From Sphingomonadales bacterium (lineage in GTDB: Bacteria; Pseudomonadota; Alphaproteobacteria; Sphingomonadales; Sphingomonadaceae): 64,000 bases of DNA. Under the pieces are notes generated by a model that ran no database searches, had not been told where the DNA came from, and saw nothing but the letters and a program-made list of their open reading frames with translations. Below, piece after piece: positions 29,829-39,534 of this stretch. The DNA is taken from the NCBI GenBank assembly GCA_025356275.1, contig JANXUK010000134.1, forward strand, positions 1 to 64,000, written 5' to 3'. A program made the position numbers and the translations under genes. Numbering within the stretch: the stretch's first letter is position 1; the number at the start of each line of letters is the position of its first letter.

Positions 29829-31697
29829 ATGCGGGGGAATGTGTTGCGGTTTGTATGGGCTTTTTGCGCGCTGTTGCTCGGCCTGCTGGGCTTTGCCGGG
29901 GTGGCCAACGCGTCCAGCTGCGCGATAGCCACCGCGCAAGGCACCACCGGCCCCGCCGCATGGCAGACCTACTGCTGGATCGACCTTTCCGCGTATGATG
30001 ACACCAACGCCCGTACCGCCAGCGGCCAGAATTTCAGCCTGACGCTGGATGATGGCACAGTGATGTCGTTCAACATGAAAGTCACCACCCCCAATGCGCT
30101 GACCGCCATTGGTGCCCCGTCGTGGAGCGGCGCGGCGATCGGCAACACTGCATTTCTGGGCATCACCGGCAAGCCGGTGCTTTATCAGACCGGGGTGGGC
30201 ACCTCGACCGTGGTGATATCGGGCATCCTGCTGACCCCGCCCGCCGGCGCCGGCGGGGCAACGGCCTATATGATGATCGCTGCCGATGGCGAATCGACCA
30301 ATAACGGCGAAACCCTCAGTTTTGCGACCAATGGCGGCAATTGGTTGTTGCTGGATCAGGCCGGGCCGATCTCCGGATCGACCTATCCGACCGCTACCGG
30401 CACCGGCACCGCGACGTTCACCGAGACCGGCGTGGCGGGCACGGTTGGCGCCTATATCATGGGCAGCAACACGCCGACCACGCTCACCACCACATTGGTC
30501 GCCGGCGGTTTGCAGGGGGCGATGTTCGCGGTGCGCTTTGCCGCCTTGCGGCTGGCTACGGTGATCACCGGCACGCGTGCGGTGGCGGCCGATCAATTCA
30601 CCTCGGCGATTCTGGCCACCGCGAACAGCGCGGTGCTGTCCTCTGGCGCGACGTCGGGTAGCGGGCTGGGGCCGTTCTATTCGGCGTCGGTGTCGACCTC
30701 CGCAGCGGTGCCGTTGACGGTGCAGGAGAGTATGGCGCCGGGCAGCACCGACACGGTCGCGCATTACCGTTCGGTGCTGAGTTGCGTCAACGCCACCGCA
30801 GGGTCGAGCACGGTGATGCCATCGGGAGTGATGACCATATCCTACGCGTTGCCGTCTCTCCAATTTGGTGATTTGTTGCAATGTACTTTCACCGAAACGC
30901 CGTATCCGCACCTCACTTTGACCAAGGCTCTGGCGGCGTCGGGGCGGCAATTTACCGGCGATCAATTCATCATCGGCATCAACCAAGGCGCGACCGGCAT
31001 CGCCAGCGTTACCACCGGCGGCACTGGCGCCACGCTGACCACCGCGACCACCGGGCAGTTTCAGGTAACCGCCGGCACCGCCTATACATTTGGCGAGCAA
31101 CCCGCCGGAACAACCGTTATGGCACAATATACGTCGACGATGGGTTGCATCAACAGCTATGCCGCCTCGACCACCACGCTGCCCACCACGGTGAGTGGTA
31201 GCATCACGCCGTTGATCGGCGACGTGGTGGCCTGTACGATCACCAATACCAAAGTGGCAGCGAACGCCAGCCTTACGGTCCTGAAGAGCTCGACGATTAT
31301 ATCCGATCCGGTTAACGGCACGACCAATGCGCGGTTCATCCCCGGCGCCATCGTGCGCTATACCTTCACCGTCGCCAACTCCGGGCCGAGCGCGGTGGAC
31401 AATAATACCGTCCTGTTGATCGATGCGCTGCCCAGCCAGCTCAGCGTCGGCACCGCTGCCAGCCCGAGCTTTGCGCAAGGCAGCCAGACCAGCGGGCTGA
31501 CCTTCACCGCCGGGACCGACATCGCTTATTCGAATTCGGCTACCGCGCCGACGACCTATGCCGGCTGCACCTATACCCCGGTGGCGGCCTATGATCCGGC
31601 GGTGCGGTTTATCTGCATCAACCCCAAGGGCGTGATGGCCGGATCGAACGGGACGGCGCCGGGCTTCACGCTGAGCATTCAGGCATCGATCAAATAG
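29829..31697 (+). CDS. Secreted CshA-type/DUF11-like surface protein
   Basis: Signal peptide; AWQTYCWIDLSAYDDTNARTASGQNFSLTLDDGTVMSFNMKVT; C-terminal DUF11-type segment TVLKSSTIISDPVNGTTNARFIPGAIVRYTFTVANSGPSAVDNNTVLLIDALPSQLS. Confidence 0.8.
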   Translation: MRGNVLRFVWAFCALLLGLLGFAGVANASSCAIATAQGTTGPAAWQTYCWIDLSAYDDTNARTASGQNFSLTLDDGTVMSFNMKVTTPNALTAIGAPSWSGAAIGNTAFLGITGKPVLYQTGVGTSTVVISGILLTPPAGAGGATAYMMIAADGESTNNGETLSFATNGGNWLLLDQAGPISGSTYPTATGTGTATFTETGVAGTVGAYIMGSNTPTTLTTTLVAGGLQGAMFAVRFAALRLATVITGTRAVAADQFTSAILATANSAVLSSGATSGSGLGPFYSASVSTSAAVPLTVQESMAPGSTDTVAHYRSVLSCVNATAGSSTVMPSGVMTISYALPSLQFGDLLQCTFTETPYPHLTLTKALAASGRQFTGDQFIIGINQGATGIASVTTGGTGATLTTATTGQFQVTAGTAYTFGEQPAGTTVMAQYTSTMGCINSYAASTTTLPTTVSGSITPLIGDVVACTITNTKVAANASLTVLKSSTIISDPVNGTTNARFIPGAIVRYTFTVANSGPSAVDNNTVLLIDALPSQLSVGTAASPSFAQGSQTSGLTFTAGTDIAYSNSATAPTTYAGCTYTPVAAYDPAVRFICINPKGVMAGSNGTAPGFTLSIQASIK

Positions 31698-31706
31698 GCC
31701 GCGAAC

Positions 31707-34700
31707 CTATTTGGCGTGACCGTCCAGCCCGAGGAAAGCGAAGGTTCCGGTATCGAACTTCACCTTCAGCGTCGCGAACACGCCGCGGTTGGTGTTGTTC
31801 GCGGCGGAAAAATCGGGATCGCGATAGCCGGAGAAATTGTACCCCACCACCAGCAACACGTCCTTGCGCGGCACGAACCCGATCTGCGGCCCCGCCGAAT
31901 AGCTGGTGGTGTGATCTGACACATTGGCGCGCACCGTGACGCTGCCGCCCACTTCGATCCTTGCGCCGATACCGATATGCGCATCGACCCCGGCCAGCAC
32001 GGTGGTCCCGGCCAGATTGTACCCGTCATAGGCATCGAAATTGTGGCGAACCGCCGTGAACACCCCGATTTCGGAGCGCTGGACAAAATTGTCCTCCTCC
32101 TCATCGACGTTTTTGGGCGACCAATTGGCCGAAACGCTGGCGATTACGCGGCGTGATTTGGCGTTGCCGCTGATCGCGAGGTCGGTGGTCCCGGCGGTGC
32201 CGGCGATCCCGGCAATGCTGGAGGCGGAAAGCACGCCGCTGGTCGCAACCGACGCGGCAAGCACGGTGTCGCTGCGGTATTCGGCCTTGGTCAGCAGCGC
32301 GAAACCGCTGCCCGCCGGGCGATATGCCGCGGCAATCGTGCTGTCGAGCACCGATGACGCGCTGCCATCGGTCCCGGTGGCACGCGTTACGGTGAAGCCC
32401 GAGCCGACGACGCTGCCTTCACCCAGCTGGCGGATTGCGCCGAAGGTGACGCCCCGCCGTTCGGCATATTGGCCATTGCGCATCTCGCCGCGCAGGGTCG
32501 CGCTCCACAGCCCGGCGCGCCAGGTGGCACCCAGGGTGGCGGCGGTGAAATTCTCGGTCAGCGTGCCGCTGCCATTGAGCTGACCGCCGGTGACCACGGG
32601 CTGGGCCGGGTTGATGATTTTGCTCGTATCGATGCCGCCCAGCACCTTGTTGGCGTCGAGCGAGGCATCGACGGTCAGGTGCTTGGTGATGTCCAGCGAT
32701 TGCGACAAGCCAAAGGCGGCGAAGCTGCGCGCGCCATACTCGGCAATGCTCTGGTCGCCGGCGGTGGCGGTGACCTTGGCCCCGCGCCACGGCTGCATCT
32801 CGAAACCGATCCGCCCGGTGCGGGTGGAAATGGCACTCCCATGCGCGATCTCATAACTGCCGATCAGCTTGACCTTGGGGGTCAGCAGATAGCGCAGGGT
32901 CAGCGTATCGGTGGCGGGTTGATCAATGGATTGGGTCTGGCCCAGGCCAAAGCTGGTGGCGGCCTCGATCTCGAGCCGGCCCTTGAAGAACTGCTTGGCC
33001 ACACCTGCTTCGATCACCGTCGAGTGATCGGTGTCGCCGGTGGCCAGCCGGTCGTTCAGCGTGCTGATGCCAAGGCGCAGGTCGGCGGCGCGGGTCTTGT
33101 ACTCGGCCTTGACCTGCAGGGCCTGGCGCATTTCATCATTGGTCAGACTGTGGTCGATCCACGCGCTGGTGGTGATGGACAGCGCCTCATTGATGCGTAG
33201 CCGGGCGTCGAGCCCGAATTTCCGGCGGCCCTGCTCGGCAGTGGCGTTCTGGCCGGCGCCATAGCCCTGATCGGTCGAGCGGGCATAGGCCAGCATGTCG
33301 AGCTTGTGGTCGTGATGCTCGGCCTCGACCTGCCACGCCTGGCTAATGGTGCCATTGGTCTGGCTGACCCCGGCTTCGGCACGAATTTCGGTCTTTGCGG
33401 AGAGCTTGGCTTTGAGGTCGACTGCGCCCAGATTGGTCCGGCCCAGATCGCTGTGATCGCTGATAGCGGTGGCGCCGACGCGGACCTTGCCATTGTGGCT
33501 GGTCCAGTCGGCACGCACGCCGCCGACCAGCGCATCGGCGGCGCCAACGGCGGGATCGACATCGTAATCGGCGACGATGAACTGCGGGTTGAGCGAGGGA
33601 TCATGGCTCAAGATCGGTTGTTTGAAGGTCACGGTGCCGGCCAGCAGGTCGATGTCATAATCGGTAAAGCGCGTCAGCTCCTGCGTCGACACGATCACTT
33701 CCGAACGGAAACGGTCGCGCACCACCAGTGTGATATGTTCGCTATTCGCCACCACGACATTGCTGCCCAGCGAATAGGGGCCGGACAGGCCGCCGCCCTG
33801 GATCTCGATGTGGCGATGCGTGGTCGCGGTCTTGGCGCCGAACGCCTGCATATGCAGCCCGCCGATGCTGGCTTCGGCCTTTACGCCCGTGAGAGTGCGC
33901 TGATAGCGGGCGAGCTGCGTCTGGGCGAAGCCAGTCTCGAAATCGCCGAACAACGCGTAGAAGCCCTTAGCCTCGATGCGGACATAGAGCTTGTTGCGGC
34001 TGGCCGCATCGAAACGCCGGCTCGAACCATCGGCGAACACCGTGTAATAGGCGCGGGGATCAATCGCGCCTAGCAACTGCTGATCGCCGGTCTGCTTGGC
34101 GCTGTCATAGGCTACCGTCAGCAGATATTTGCCTAGCACGCGCCCCTTGGCATAGAATGCGGTGCGGGCATGGGTGCCCAGATCGCTGCTGAAGGTGCCG
34201 GTACGCTCCATCACATCGGCGATGCTGCGCGCGCCGACCGAACCTTCGGCAAGACCGACGAGAGTCCATTTCATGTCGCCGGGCACCACCCAGCTGTCGA
34301 TGGCCTGTTGGCGCTTTTGCTGATGGTCCTCGAAATTGAAGTCGAGATGCAGCGCGCCGCTGACCAGCGTGGGGGCCAGCTCGATCAGCGCGATGCCATC
34401 GTCGCCCTTGACGGTCCAGTGCGGCGATGTCCGGCCCAGGCCCGACAGCGCGCGCGACTGCATCGCGTCAATGGCCTCGGCGCTCTCATACGACGAGCCC
34501 AGCGTATATTCGCCCGAGATGCCGGCATGGACCGGGCGGCCGTTGCGGTCGAGCACACGCAGCGCGATTACCGGACGCGTGCGCCCATCGGCGACCAGAT
34601 GCGTCAACTGGGGCACCAGCTGTACCTGAACGGCCAACTGGTTGAAATGGACCTCGCGGGTCAGCGTCTGCGCGACGGAGCCATCGGCGTTGCGGATGGT

Positions 34701-36821
34701 GGCGATCAGATGCGTGCTCTCGCCTTCGATCGGAACACCGCGCCATATCGAGACTGCCCAGGCGCCATTGGCCGAGACCTTGACCCCGTCGAAGGCGACC
34801 GGCGGCACCGGGGCGCCATTGGCCGACAGCTCAATCTTTTGACCGGAGCGGTGGCGGATGACGACACGCAGGACGGGCGCGCGGGGGTTGTAATCGATGG
34901 CGGGGAACAGGAAATCGGCGGGGCCATCGCCCTGCGCCAGCCAGTCGGTCAGGCCGCCGGCCGCCGCCCGGTCCGACAGCGTGCCGTCGGGCATGGTGGT
35001 GGCGTCGGGGTCGGGCTTGGCGTTGGAAGCGGCCGGCGCGGCATCATCGTGGCCGCGGGCCGGCAATGTGGCATAGAAATCCGCGACCGCGAGGCTGCCG
35101 CCCTGACCGCTGACGAAGCGCGAGATGGCGCTGCCGGCGGTGCGCGCGCTGCGGCCGCAATCAAGGAACTGGCCGCCCTCGGGCAGGGTCGAGGGCATGA
35201 CCTGCGCGACATGATCGCCGGGGACCAGGCCGTCGAAGTGGTAACGCCCGTCGCGGTCGGTAACGGCAAAGCTGCCATCCTCCAGCATCACGCGGACGCC
35301 GGGGATGCCGTGATGCGGGTCATGCGCGACGCAGCCGCCATCGGTGACGCGGCCGATCACGGTCATGCGGTCGGTGAGGTTGTCGGCCTCGATGCGGACG
35401 ATGGCGCTGGCATAGGCGGGCAGGCCGCGCGAGTCGGTGGCGGTGGCCTTGTTCTCGGCCTGACCGGGCGCGGCACCGGACCTGACGGTGGCGGCATAGG
35501 TGACTACCGCGCTGGCGCCGGGGGCTAGTGTGCCAATCGCGACGGTCATCGAGGAACCGTCAGCAGCGAATGTTGCAGCACCTTGGATAGTTTGTCCGTT
35601 GACGCGAACCGAATTGGCACGAAAGCGGAGTGAGCGGGCGGGCGTATCAACCACCGACACGCCGCGCTTCACATGCAGCGTATCGGTGTTGCGCGCGGTC
35701 AGTGTATAGAACACCACATCCCCGGGCTGAGCCGAGGCGCGCGAAGCGGTTTTGGTCAGCGATACTGCGACTGGCGGGCGGTCGACCGGGATGTCGACCC
35801 GCACCGATTCCGGGCTGGCGATGGTCAGCGCGCCGCCATAGGACGCAGCGGTGATGATCGTCGGGCTGCCATCAGGACGCACGATGCCGGCCAGGCCAGC
35901 CTGCGCGACCGCAGAAGGCGCGATATAGGGCGAGGGCGGGGTGATCAGGATCTTGTACTGGCCGGTATAGACCAGCGGGAAGCGATATTCGCCCGGCAGC
36001 AGCTGGTAATTGTTGCCCAGCGCGTCCTTGACGGTCGAGCCGCTGATCTCGGTCGAGGGCCATGCGGTGACGCCGTCGGGCGCCAGAACGCGGGCCGGCT
36101 GGCCGGTCGTGGCATCAACCAGCGTGATCTGCGCGCCATTGACCGGGGTGCCGTCCTCGCTATCGAACACAATACCGAACGGGTCGGCCAGAACTTCCAG
36201 TTGCGCGGTAGCAATGGGGGTGGTCTGGCTGGAAATCACGGCCTGGATGGCGATTGTGTCGCCGGCATTGACGCTGAGATGGCAATCGCCGGCGACCGGC
36301 TGGGGCGGAATGCCGGTGGTGGGCACCGCGCCAACGAAGACGCCGCTGTTCGGGCCGGTTTCGAATGCCTGTATGGTTTCCCGGTCACCGCTGGATGTAA
36401 CCAAAACGGTTGTTACACTGTCAATCACATTCGCGTTCAGGTTCGCTTGCGGCGCGTAGAGCCGAAAATAGAACACGTCGCCGATATGCACTGTGGTCGC
36501 CTGCTCGACGGAGGCGACCTGGGTGTTACCGGTAAAGATGCCTGGAACGTTGAGCGTCTGGCCACCGCACATTGAGGGGGTGAAAGACAGCGGGGTTGTC
36601 GCGCCCTGCGAGACCACAAAGGTCTGCAGCGTTACCGGTGTGGGCGAGACTGAAAAAACGACGCTGTTCGACACAGCCGAAACCGGCTGTCCCGACAGCG
36701 TCCAAGACGCCGTGGCGGTGTTGGTGATCGTCTGTGCCTTCAACCCGGGCGCGATCAGCAAGCCCAGGGCGCACGAAGACGCCACCGCCACCTGCCTCAA
36801 AAGGCGGAAGCAGTTCTTCAT
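31707..36821 (-). CDS. Very large secreted DUF11/SdrD-like domain protein with C-terminal outer-membrane beta-barrel-like region
   Basis: Signal sequence MKNCFRLLRQVAVASSCALGLLIAPGLKAQ; DUF11-like VAVSLTKTASRASAQPGDVVFYTLTARNTDTLHVKRGVSVVDTP; carboxypeptidase/SdrD-like GIPGVRVMLEDGSFAVTDRDGRYHFDGLVPGDHV; about 700 residues of amphipathic beta repeats at the C-terminus. Confidence 0.82.
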   Translation of the reverse strand: MKNCFRLLRQVAVASSCALGLLIAPGLKAQTITNTATASWTLSGQPVSAVSNSVVFSVSPTPVTLQTFVVSQGATTPLSFTPSMCGGQTLNVPGIFTGNTQVASVEQATTVHIGDVFYFRLYAPQANLNANVIDSVTTVLVTSSGDRETIQAFETGPNSGVFVGAVPTTGIPPQPVAGDCHLSVNAGDTIAIQAVISSQTTPIATAQLEVLADPFGIVFDSEDGTPVNGAQITLVDATTGQPARVLAPDGVTAWPSTEISGSTVKDALGNNYQLLPGEYRFPLVYTGQYKILITPPSPYIAPSAVAQAGLAGIVRPDGSPTIITAASYGGALTIASPESVRVDIPVDRPPVAVSLTKTASRASAQPGDVVFYTLTARNTDTLHVKRGVSVVDTPARSLRFRANSVRVNGQTIQGAATFAADGSSMTVAIGTLAPGASAVVTYAATVRSGAAPGQAENKATATDSRGLPAYASAIVRIEADNLTDRMTVIGRVTDGGCVAHDPHHGIPGVRVMLEDGSFAVTDRDGRYHFDGLVPGDHVAQVMPSTLPEGGQFLDCGRSARTAGSAISRFVSGQGGSLAVADFYATLPARGHDDAAPAASNAKPDPDATTMPDGTLSDRAAAGGLTDWLAQGDGPADFLFPAIDYNPRAPVLRVVIRHRSGQKIELSANGAPVPPVAFDGVKVSANGAWAVSIWRGVPIEGESTHLIATIRNADGSVAQTLTREVHFNQLAVQVQLVPQLTHLVADGRTRPVIALRVLDRNGRPVHAGISGEYTLGSSYESAEAIDAMQSRALSGLGRTSPHWTVKGDDGIALIELAPTLVSGALHLDFNFEDHQQKRQQAIDSWVVPGDMKWTLVGLAEGSVGARSIADVMERTGTFSSDLGTHARTAFYAKGRVLGKYLLTVAYDSAKQTGDQQLLGAIDPRAYYTVFADGSSRRFDAASRNKLYVRIEAKGFYALFGDFETGFAQTQLARYQRTLTGVKAEASIGGLHMQAFGAKTATTHRHIEIQGGGLSGPYSLGSNVVVANSEHITLVVRDRFRSEVIVSTQELTRFTDYDIDLLAGTVTFKQPILSHDPSLNPQFIVADYDVDPAVGAADALVGGVRADWTSHNGKVRVGATAISDHSDLGRTNLGAVDLKAKLSAKTEIRAEAGVSQTNGTISQAWQVEAEHHDHKLDMLAYARSTDQGYGAGQNATAEQGRRKFGLDARLRINEALSITTSAWIDHSLTNDEMRQALQVKAEYKTRAADLRLGISTLNDRLATGDTDHSTVIEAGVAKQFFKGRLEIEAATSFGLGQTQSIDQPATDTLTLRYLLTPKVKLIGSYEIAHGSAISTRTGRIGFEMQPWRGAKVTATAGDQSIAEYGARSFAAFGLSQSLDITKHLTVDASLDANKVLGGIDTSKIINPAQPVVTGGQLNGSGTLTENFTAATLGATWRAGLWSATLRGEMRNGQYAERRGVTFGAIRQLGEGSVVGSGFTVTRATGTDGSASSVLDSTIAAAYRPAGSGFALLTKAEYRSDTVLAASVATSGVLSASSIAGIAGTAGTTDLAISGNAKSRRVIASVSANWSPKNVDEEEDNFVQRSEIGVFTAVRHNFDAYDGYNLAGTTVLAGVDAHIGIGARIEVGGSVTVRANVSDHTTSYSAGPQIGFVPRKDVLLVVGYNFSGYRDPDFSAANNTNRGVFATLKVKFDTGTFAFLGLDGHAK

Positions 36822-36874
36822 TGTATTGTTGGTGAGGCGGCAAGCCACGCTTTGTGTCCTGCCGCCCCCCTTCC

Positions 36875-37954
36875 TCAATTAATCGTCACGCGGAACCGCA
36901 GCGTTTCGGTAGCGCCTGCGGCCAGATTGTTCAGTGTGCCGCTGACGGTCGGCGTCGGAGCGGCCGAATAGGTGCCCCCCGCCGCGCCGTCGGCATTGCA
37001 GGTCGAGGTGCCGTTGTTGAACGTACCGTTTTGCAGCACGTTGAAGCTGGCGACATAGCTCGTCTGCGAGGGCAGAGGATCGCCGATGGCCAGATTGGTG
37101 GCCGTGGCAGCGCCCGCAGCATTGGCGACAACGATGCAATATTCCACCACGGCGCCCGGAATTGCCTTGGGGCTGGTGGTGCCGTTGATCGGATCGCTGA
37201 TGATGGTGCTCAGCTTTTGTACGGTGAGCTGCGCCGCCGAAACGGTGTAGTCGCCTTTGGCCGACATCTTGTCATCATTTGCAACATCGGTACCGCCGGT
37301 GCCAACGCCGTCTGCAAAGACGGTGAAGCTGGTGCCCTGCTTGGTGCCATTGACCAGAGTCTGGTTGGCGGTCGTGCCGGTGCTGCTTGCGGCCGAACCC
37401 TGGCCGGTTGCGGTCAGAACCACGCCGGCAACCTGGGTGTTGGTGGCGCTGCTCGGTACGTTCGCCAGGACGAAGATCGTCTTGGTGGCGTCCGGGGCAA
37501 CGTCATTCAGCGAGGTGATCACCGCATCACCAGCCGCATAGACTCCCGTACCCGCCGTATCGGCGTAATACGTGAAGCTGGCGACGTCGAACGCATCGGT
37601 GCCGCCGTGCTGCGCGGTGGCGCCGGTGGTCTGGTTGGTGGCGGCCAGCCCGAAGCTGAGCGTGTCGTTCGACGAGTTGGTAACCTGCCAGGTGGTCACA
37701 GCGCCGGTCTGGCCCGGCGACACCGCTGTGGTGGAGCCGGTGTTGACGACGGTGAAATTGACCTTGCGGTCAACCGTGATCACATTCGAGGCCGAACTGG
37801 CCGTCTGGGCAACGCCGCCAACGTTGAAGTTGACGCTAACCGTATTGGTAATCGTAGAACCGGCGAGTGTACCTGCGGCGCTAGCCGTGGTCGCACCCAG
37901 CACGGAGAGAGCGGCAAAAGAAACCGCCCCCAACAGTTTGCTGGTGAATGTCAT
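36875..37954 (-). CDS. Secreted DUF11-type repeat protein
   Basis: Signal peptide MTFTSKLLGAVSFAALSVLGATTASAA; LTVQKLSTIISDPINGTTSPKAIPGAVVEYCIVVANAAGAATATNLAIGDPLPSQTSYV. Confidence 0.8.
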   Translation of the reverse strand: MTFTSKLLGAVSFAALSVLGATTASAAGTLAGSTITNTVSVNFNVGGVAQTASSASNVITVDRKVNFTVVNTGSTTAVSPGQTGAVTTWQVTNSSNDTLSFGLAATNQTTGATAQHGGTDAFDVASFTYYADTAGTGVYAAGDAVITSLNDVAPDATKTIFVLANVPSSATNTQVAGVVLTATGQGSAASSTGTTANQTLVNGTKQGTSFTVFADGVGTGGTDVANDDKMSAKGDYTVSAAQLTVQKLSTIISDPINGTTSPKAIPGAVVEYCIVVANAAGAATATNLAIGDPLPSQTSYVASFNVLQNGTFNNGTSTCNADGAAGGTYSAAPTPTVSGTLNNLAAGATETLRFRVTIN

Positions 37955-38021
37955 TATAGCCTCCATGGTGTGTAACTGACCCGCTTACCCCGCCCGCGAA
38001 TCTGGGCCAGACCGTGCCCGC

Positions 38022-38501
38022 TCAGCGGACCACGGCATGATACGAAACTGTGGCCGAAGCCCCCGGCGCGATGGCAGCGATGGTCCAGCGCAGGTGGCTG
38101 ACATCGCTGGCCTGCGCGGCGCGGCGGCCGCCTTTGCCGTCGCTGACGGTCAGTGCGGCAAGCTTGCCCCAGCTGGCGCCGCCATCGACCGACACGTCGA
38201 AGGTGCCGAAGCCGTCGCTGGCCAGCAGGACCTGCGCTGGCACCGGATCAACCAGCACAAAATTGGTCGCCGGCACCGCGCCGTCATTGTGGCAGATCAT
38301 CGTGATCACCAGATGGTTGCCCGGCGAAACCGTCGTAGCATCGACCAGCTCATGCCGGATCGCGGTGCCCTCGGTGACGATCCTGTCGAGCTGCATTGTG
38401 TTGGACACCGAGACAGTGGCACCGGGGGCCGCAAAAGCGACTGGCGCCATGGACAAGCCGGCAACAAGCCCAACCAGGCAGATTAAAGGTTTGATACGCA
38501 A
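38022..38501 (-). CDS. Small secreted DUF11-like protein, probable TTG start
   Basis: LRIKPLICLVGLVAGLSMAPVAFAAPGATVSVSNTMQLDRIV...TVSPGNHLVITMICHNDGAVPATNFVLVDPVPAQVLLAS. TTG start preceded by AAGGA, which overlaps the upstream stop (TAAGGAattcgctTTG). Confidence 0.7.
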   Translation of the reverse strand: MRIKPLICLVGLVAGLSMAPVAFAAPGATVSVSNTMQLDRIVTEGTAIRHELVDATTVSPGNHLVITMICHNDGAVPATNFVLVDPVPAQVLLASDGFGTFDVSVDGGASWGKLAALTVSDGKGGRRAAQASDVSHLRWTIAAIAPGASATVSYHAVVR

Positions 38502-38511
38502 AGCGAATTCC

Positions 38512-39483
38512 TTAGTTGATCTTGACTTTGAAGGTAACTGTCTTGTCGGCGGTGCCGCCCGCGACATTGCCCAGCGCGACGCTGATTCCGGTGGCGGTGA
38601 CGGTGCCGGCATCGGCGTCCGAGGCATCGGTCAGCGCACTGCCCGCCAGCGTCATCGTGCCCGGCTCATAGGTGGTGCCGGCGGGGAAATTATCCGCGAT
38701 GGTCACGCCATTGGCCGTGCCGCTGCCGGTAGTGTGCGATACTAGCGTGTAGGTCACGACCGCGCCCGGCAGCGGGGTGGAGCCGCCGAACGGATCGACG
38801 ATGCTGGCGGTCTTGGTCAGGGCGACCGTTGCCTGGCTGATCGTGATCTGACCCGGAGCGGCGGCGGTGGCGGTGGTGGCGCCGACCACCGCGTCAACCC
38901 CGCCCGCGCCCTTGCCGGCGAACACCGTACCTGCCGGGCCGCTGCCGATCACCGAGGTGGCGTTGAGCTTGACGGTGCTGGTCTGGCCATCGGTGGCGGT
39001 GCCCGGCACGTTGACGACCACAAAGATCTTGAGCGACGTATCGGGAGCCATGCTGGGCCCGGCCGCGCCATTGGTCACCACGGTGTCGCCAGCATCATAC
39101 ACGCCGTCGCCATTGGTATCGATCGCGACCGTCTGGATGGTGCCGTTGAAACCGTTGCCCGGGACGGCCGGGTTGGCATTGAGGTTGAACGGCTCGCTGC
39201 CGTTGCCGCTGTTGGTAACCTGATAGGTAAGGGTGGCGGTGCCGGTACCGGCCACGACCGGCGCGCTGTTCAGCGAGGTGACCGCAACGTTGAGCAGTTC
39301 GGCAACCTTGACGCTGACGGTGTTCGACTGAACCGTGCTGGTCGTCGAACCGCTGGTAAACGTCGCCGAGGCGGTGTTGACGATCACGGTTCCCGCAGCG
39401 GTCCCCGTTGCATGCGCGGTTCCCGTGAGCGATGTGACAAGGGCCAGAGTGCTGGCGGCGACAAGGATGCGGGCTTGCTTCAT
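38512..39483 (-). CDS. Secreted DUF11-type repeat protein
   Basis: Signal peptide MKQARILVAASTLALVTSLTGTAHA; VALTKTASIVDPFGGSTPLPGAVVTYTLVSHTTGSGTANGVTIADNFPAGTTYEPGTMTLAG. Confidence 0.82.
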   Translation of the reverse strand: MKQARILVAASTLALVTSLTGTAHATGTAAGTVIVNTASATFTSGSTTSTVQSNTVSVKVAELLNVAVTSLNSAPVVAGTGTATLTYQVTNSGNGSEPFNLNANPAVPGNGFNGTIQTVAIDTNGDGVYDAGDTVVTNGAAGPSMAPDTSLKIFVVVNVPGTATDGQTSTVKLNATSVIGSGPAGTVFAGKGAGGVDAVVGATTATAAAPGQITISQATVALTKTASIVDPFGGSTPLPGAVVTYTLVSHTTGSGTANGVTIADNFPAGTTYEPGTMTLAGSALTDASDADAGTVTATGISVALGNVAGGTADKTVTFKVKIN

Positions 39484-39534
39484 GCCGCATTCTATATGTC
39501 AGGTGTAGTTACCGTAAGGTTGACGCGCAGGGGG

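Noticed and set aside
29775-31478. 567-aa minus-strand ORF
   Set aside because: Arg/Gly/His-rich shadow ORF antisense to the well-supported secreted CshA/DUF11 protein; a high-GC artefact.
34170-35528. 452-aa plus-strand ORF
   Set aside because: Antisense to the giant surface protein; Gly/Ala/Arg/Asp-rich, no domain recognisable.
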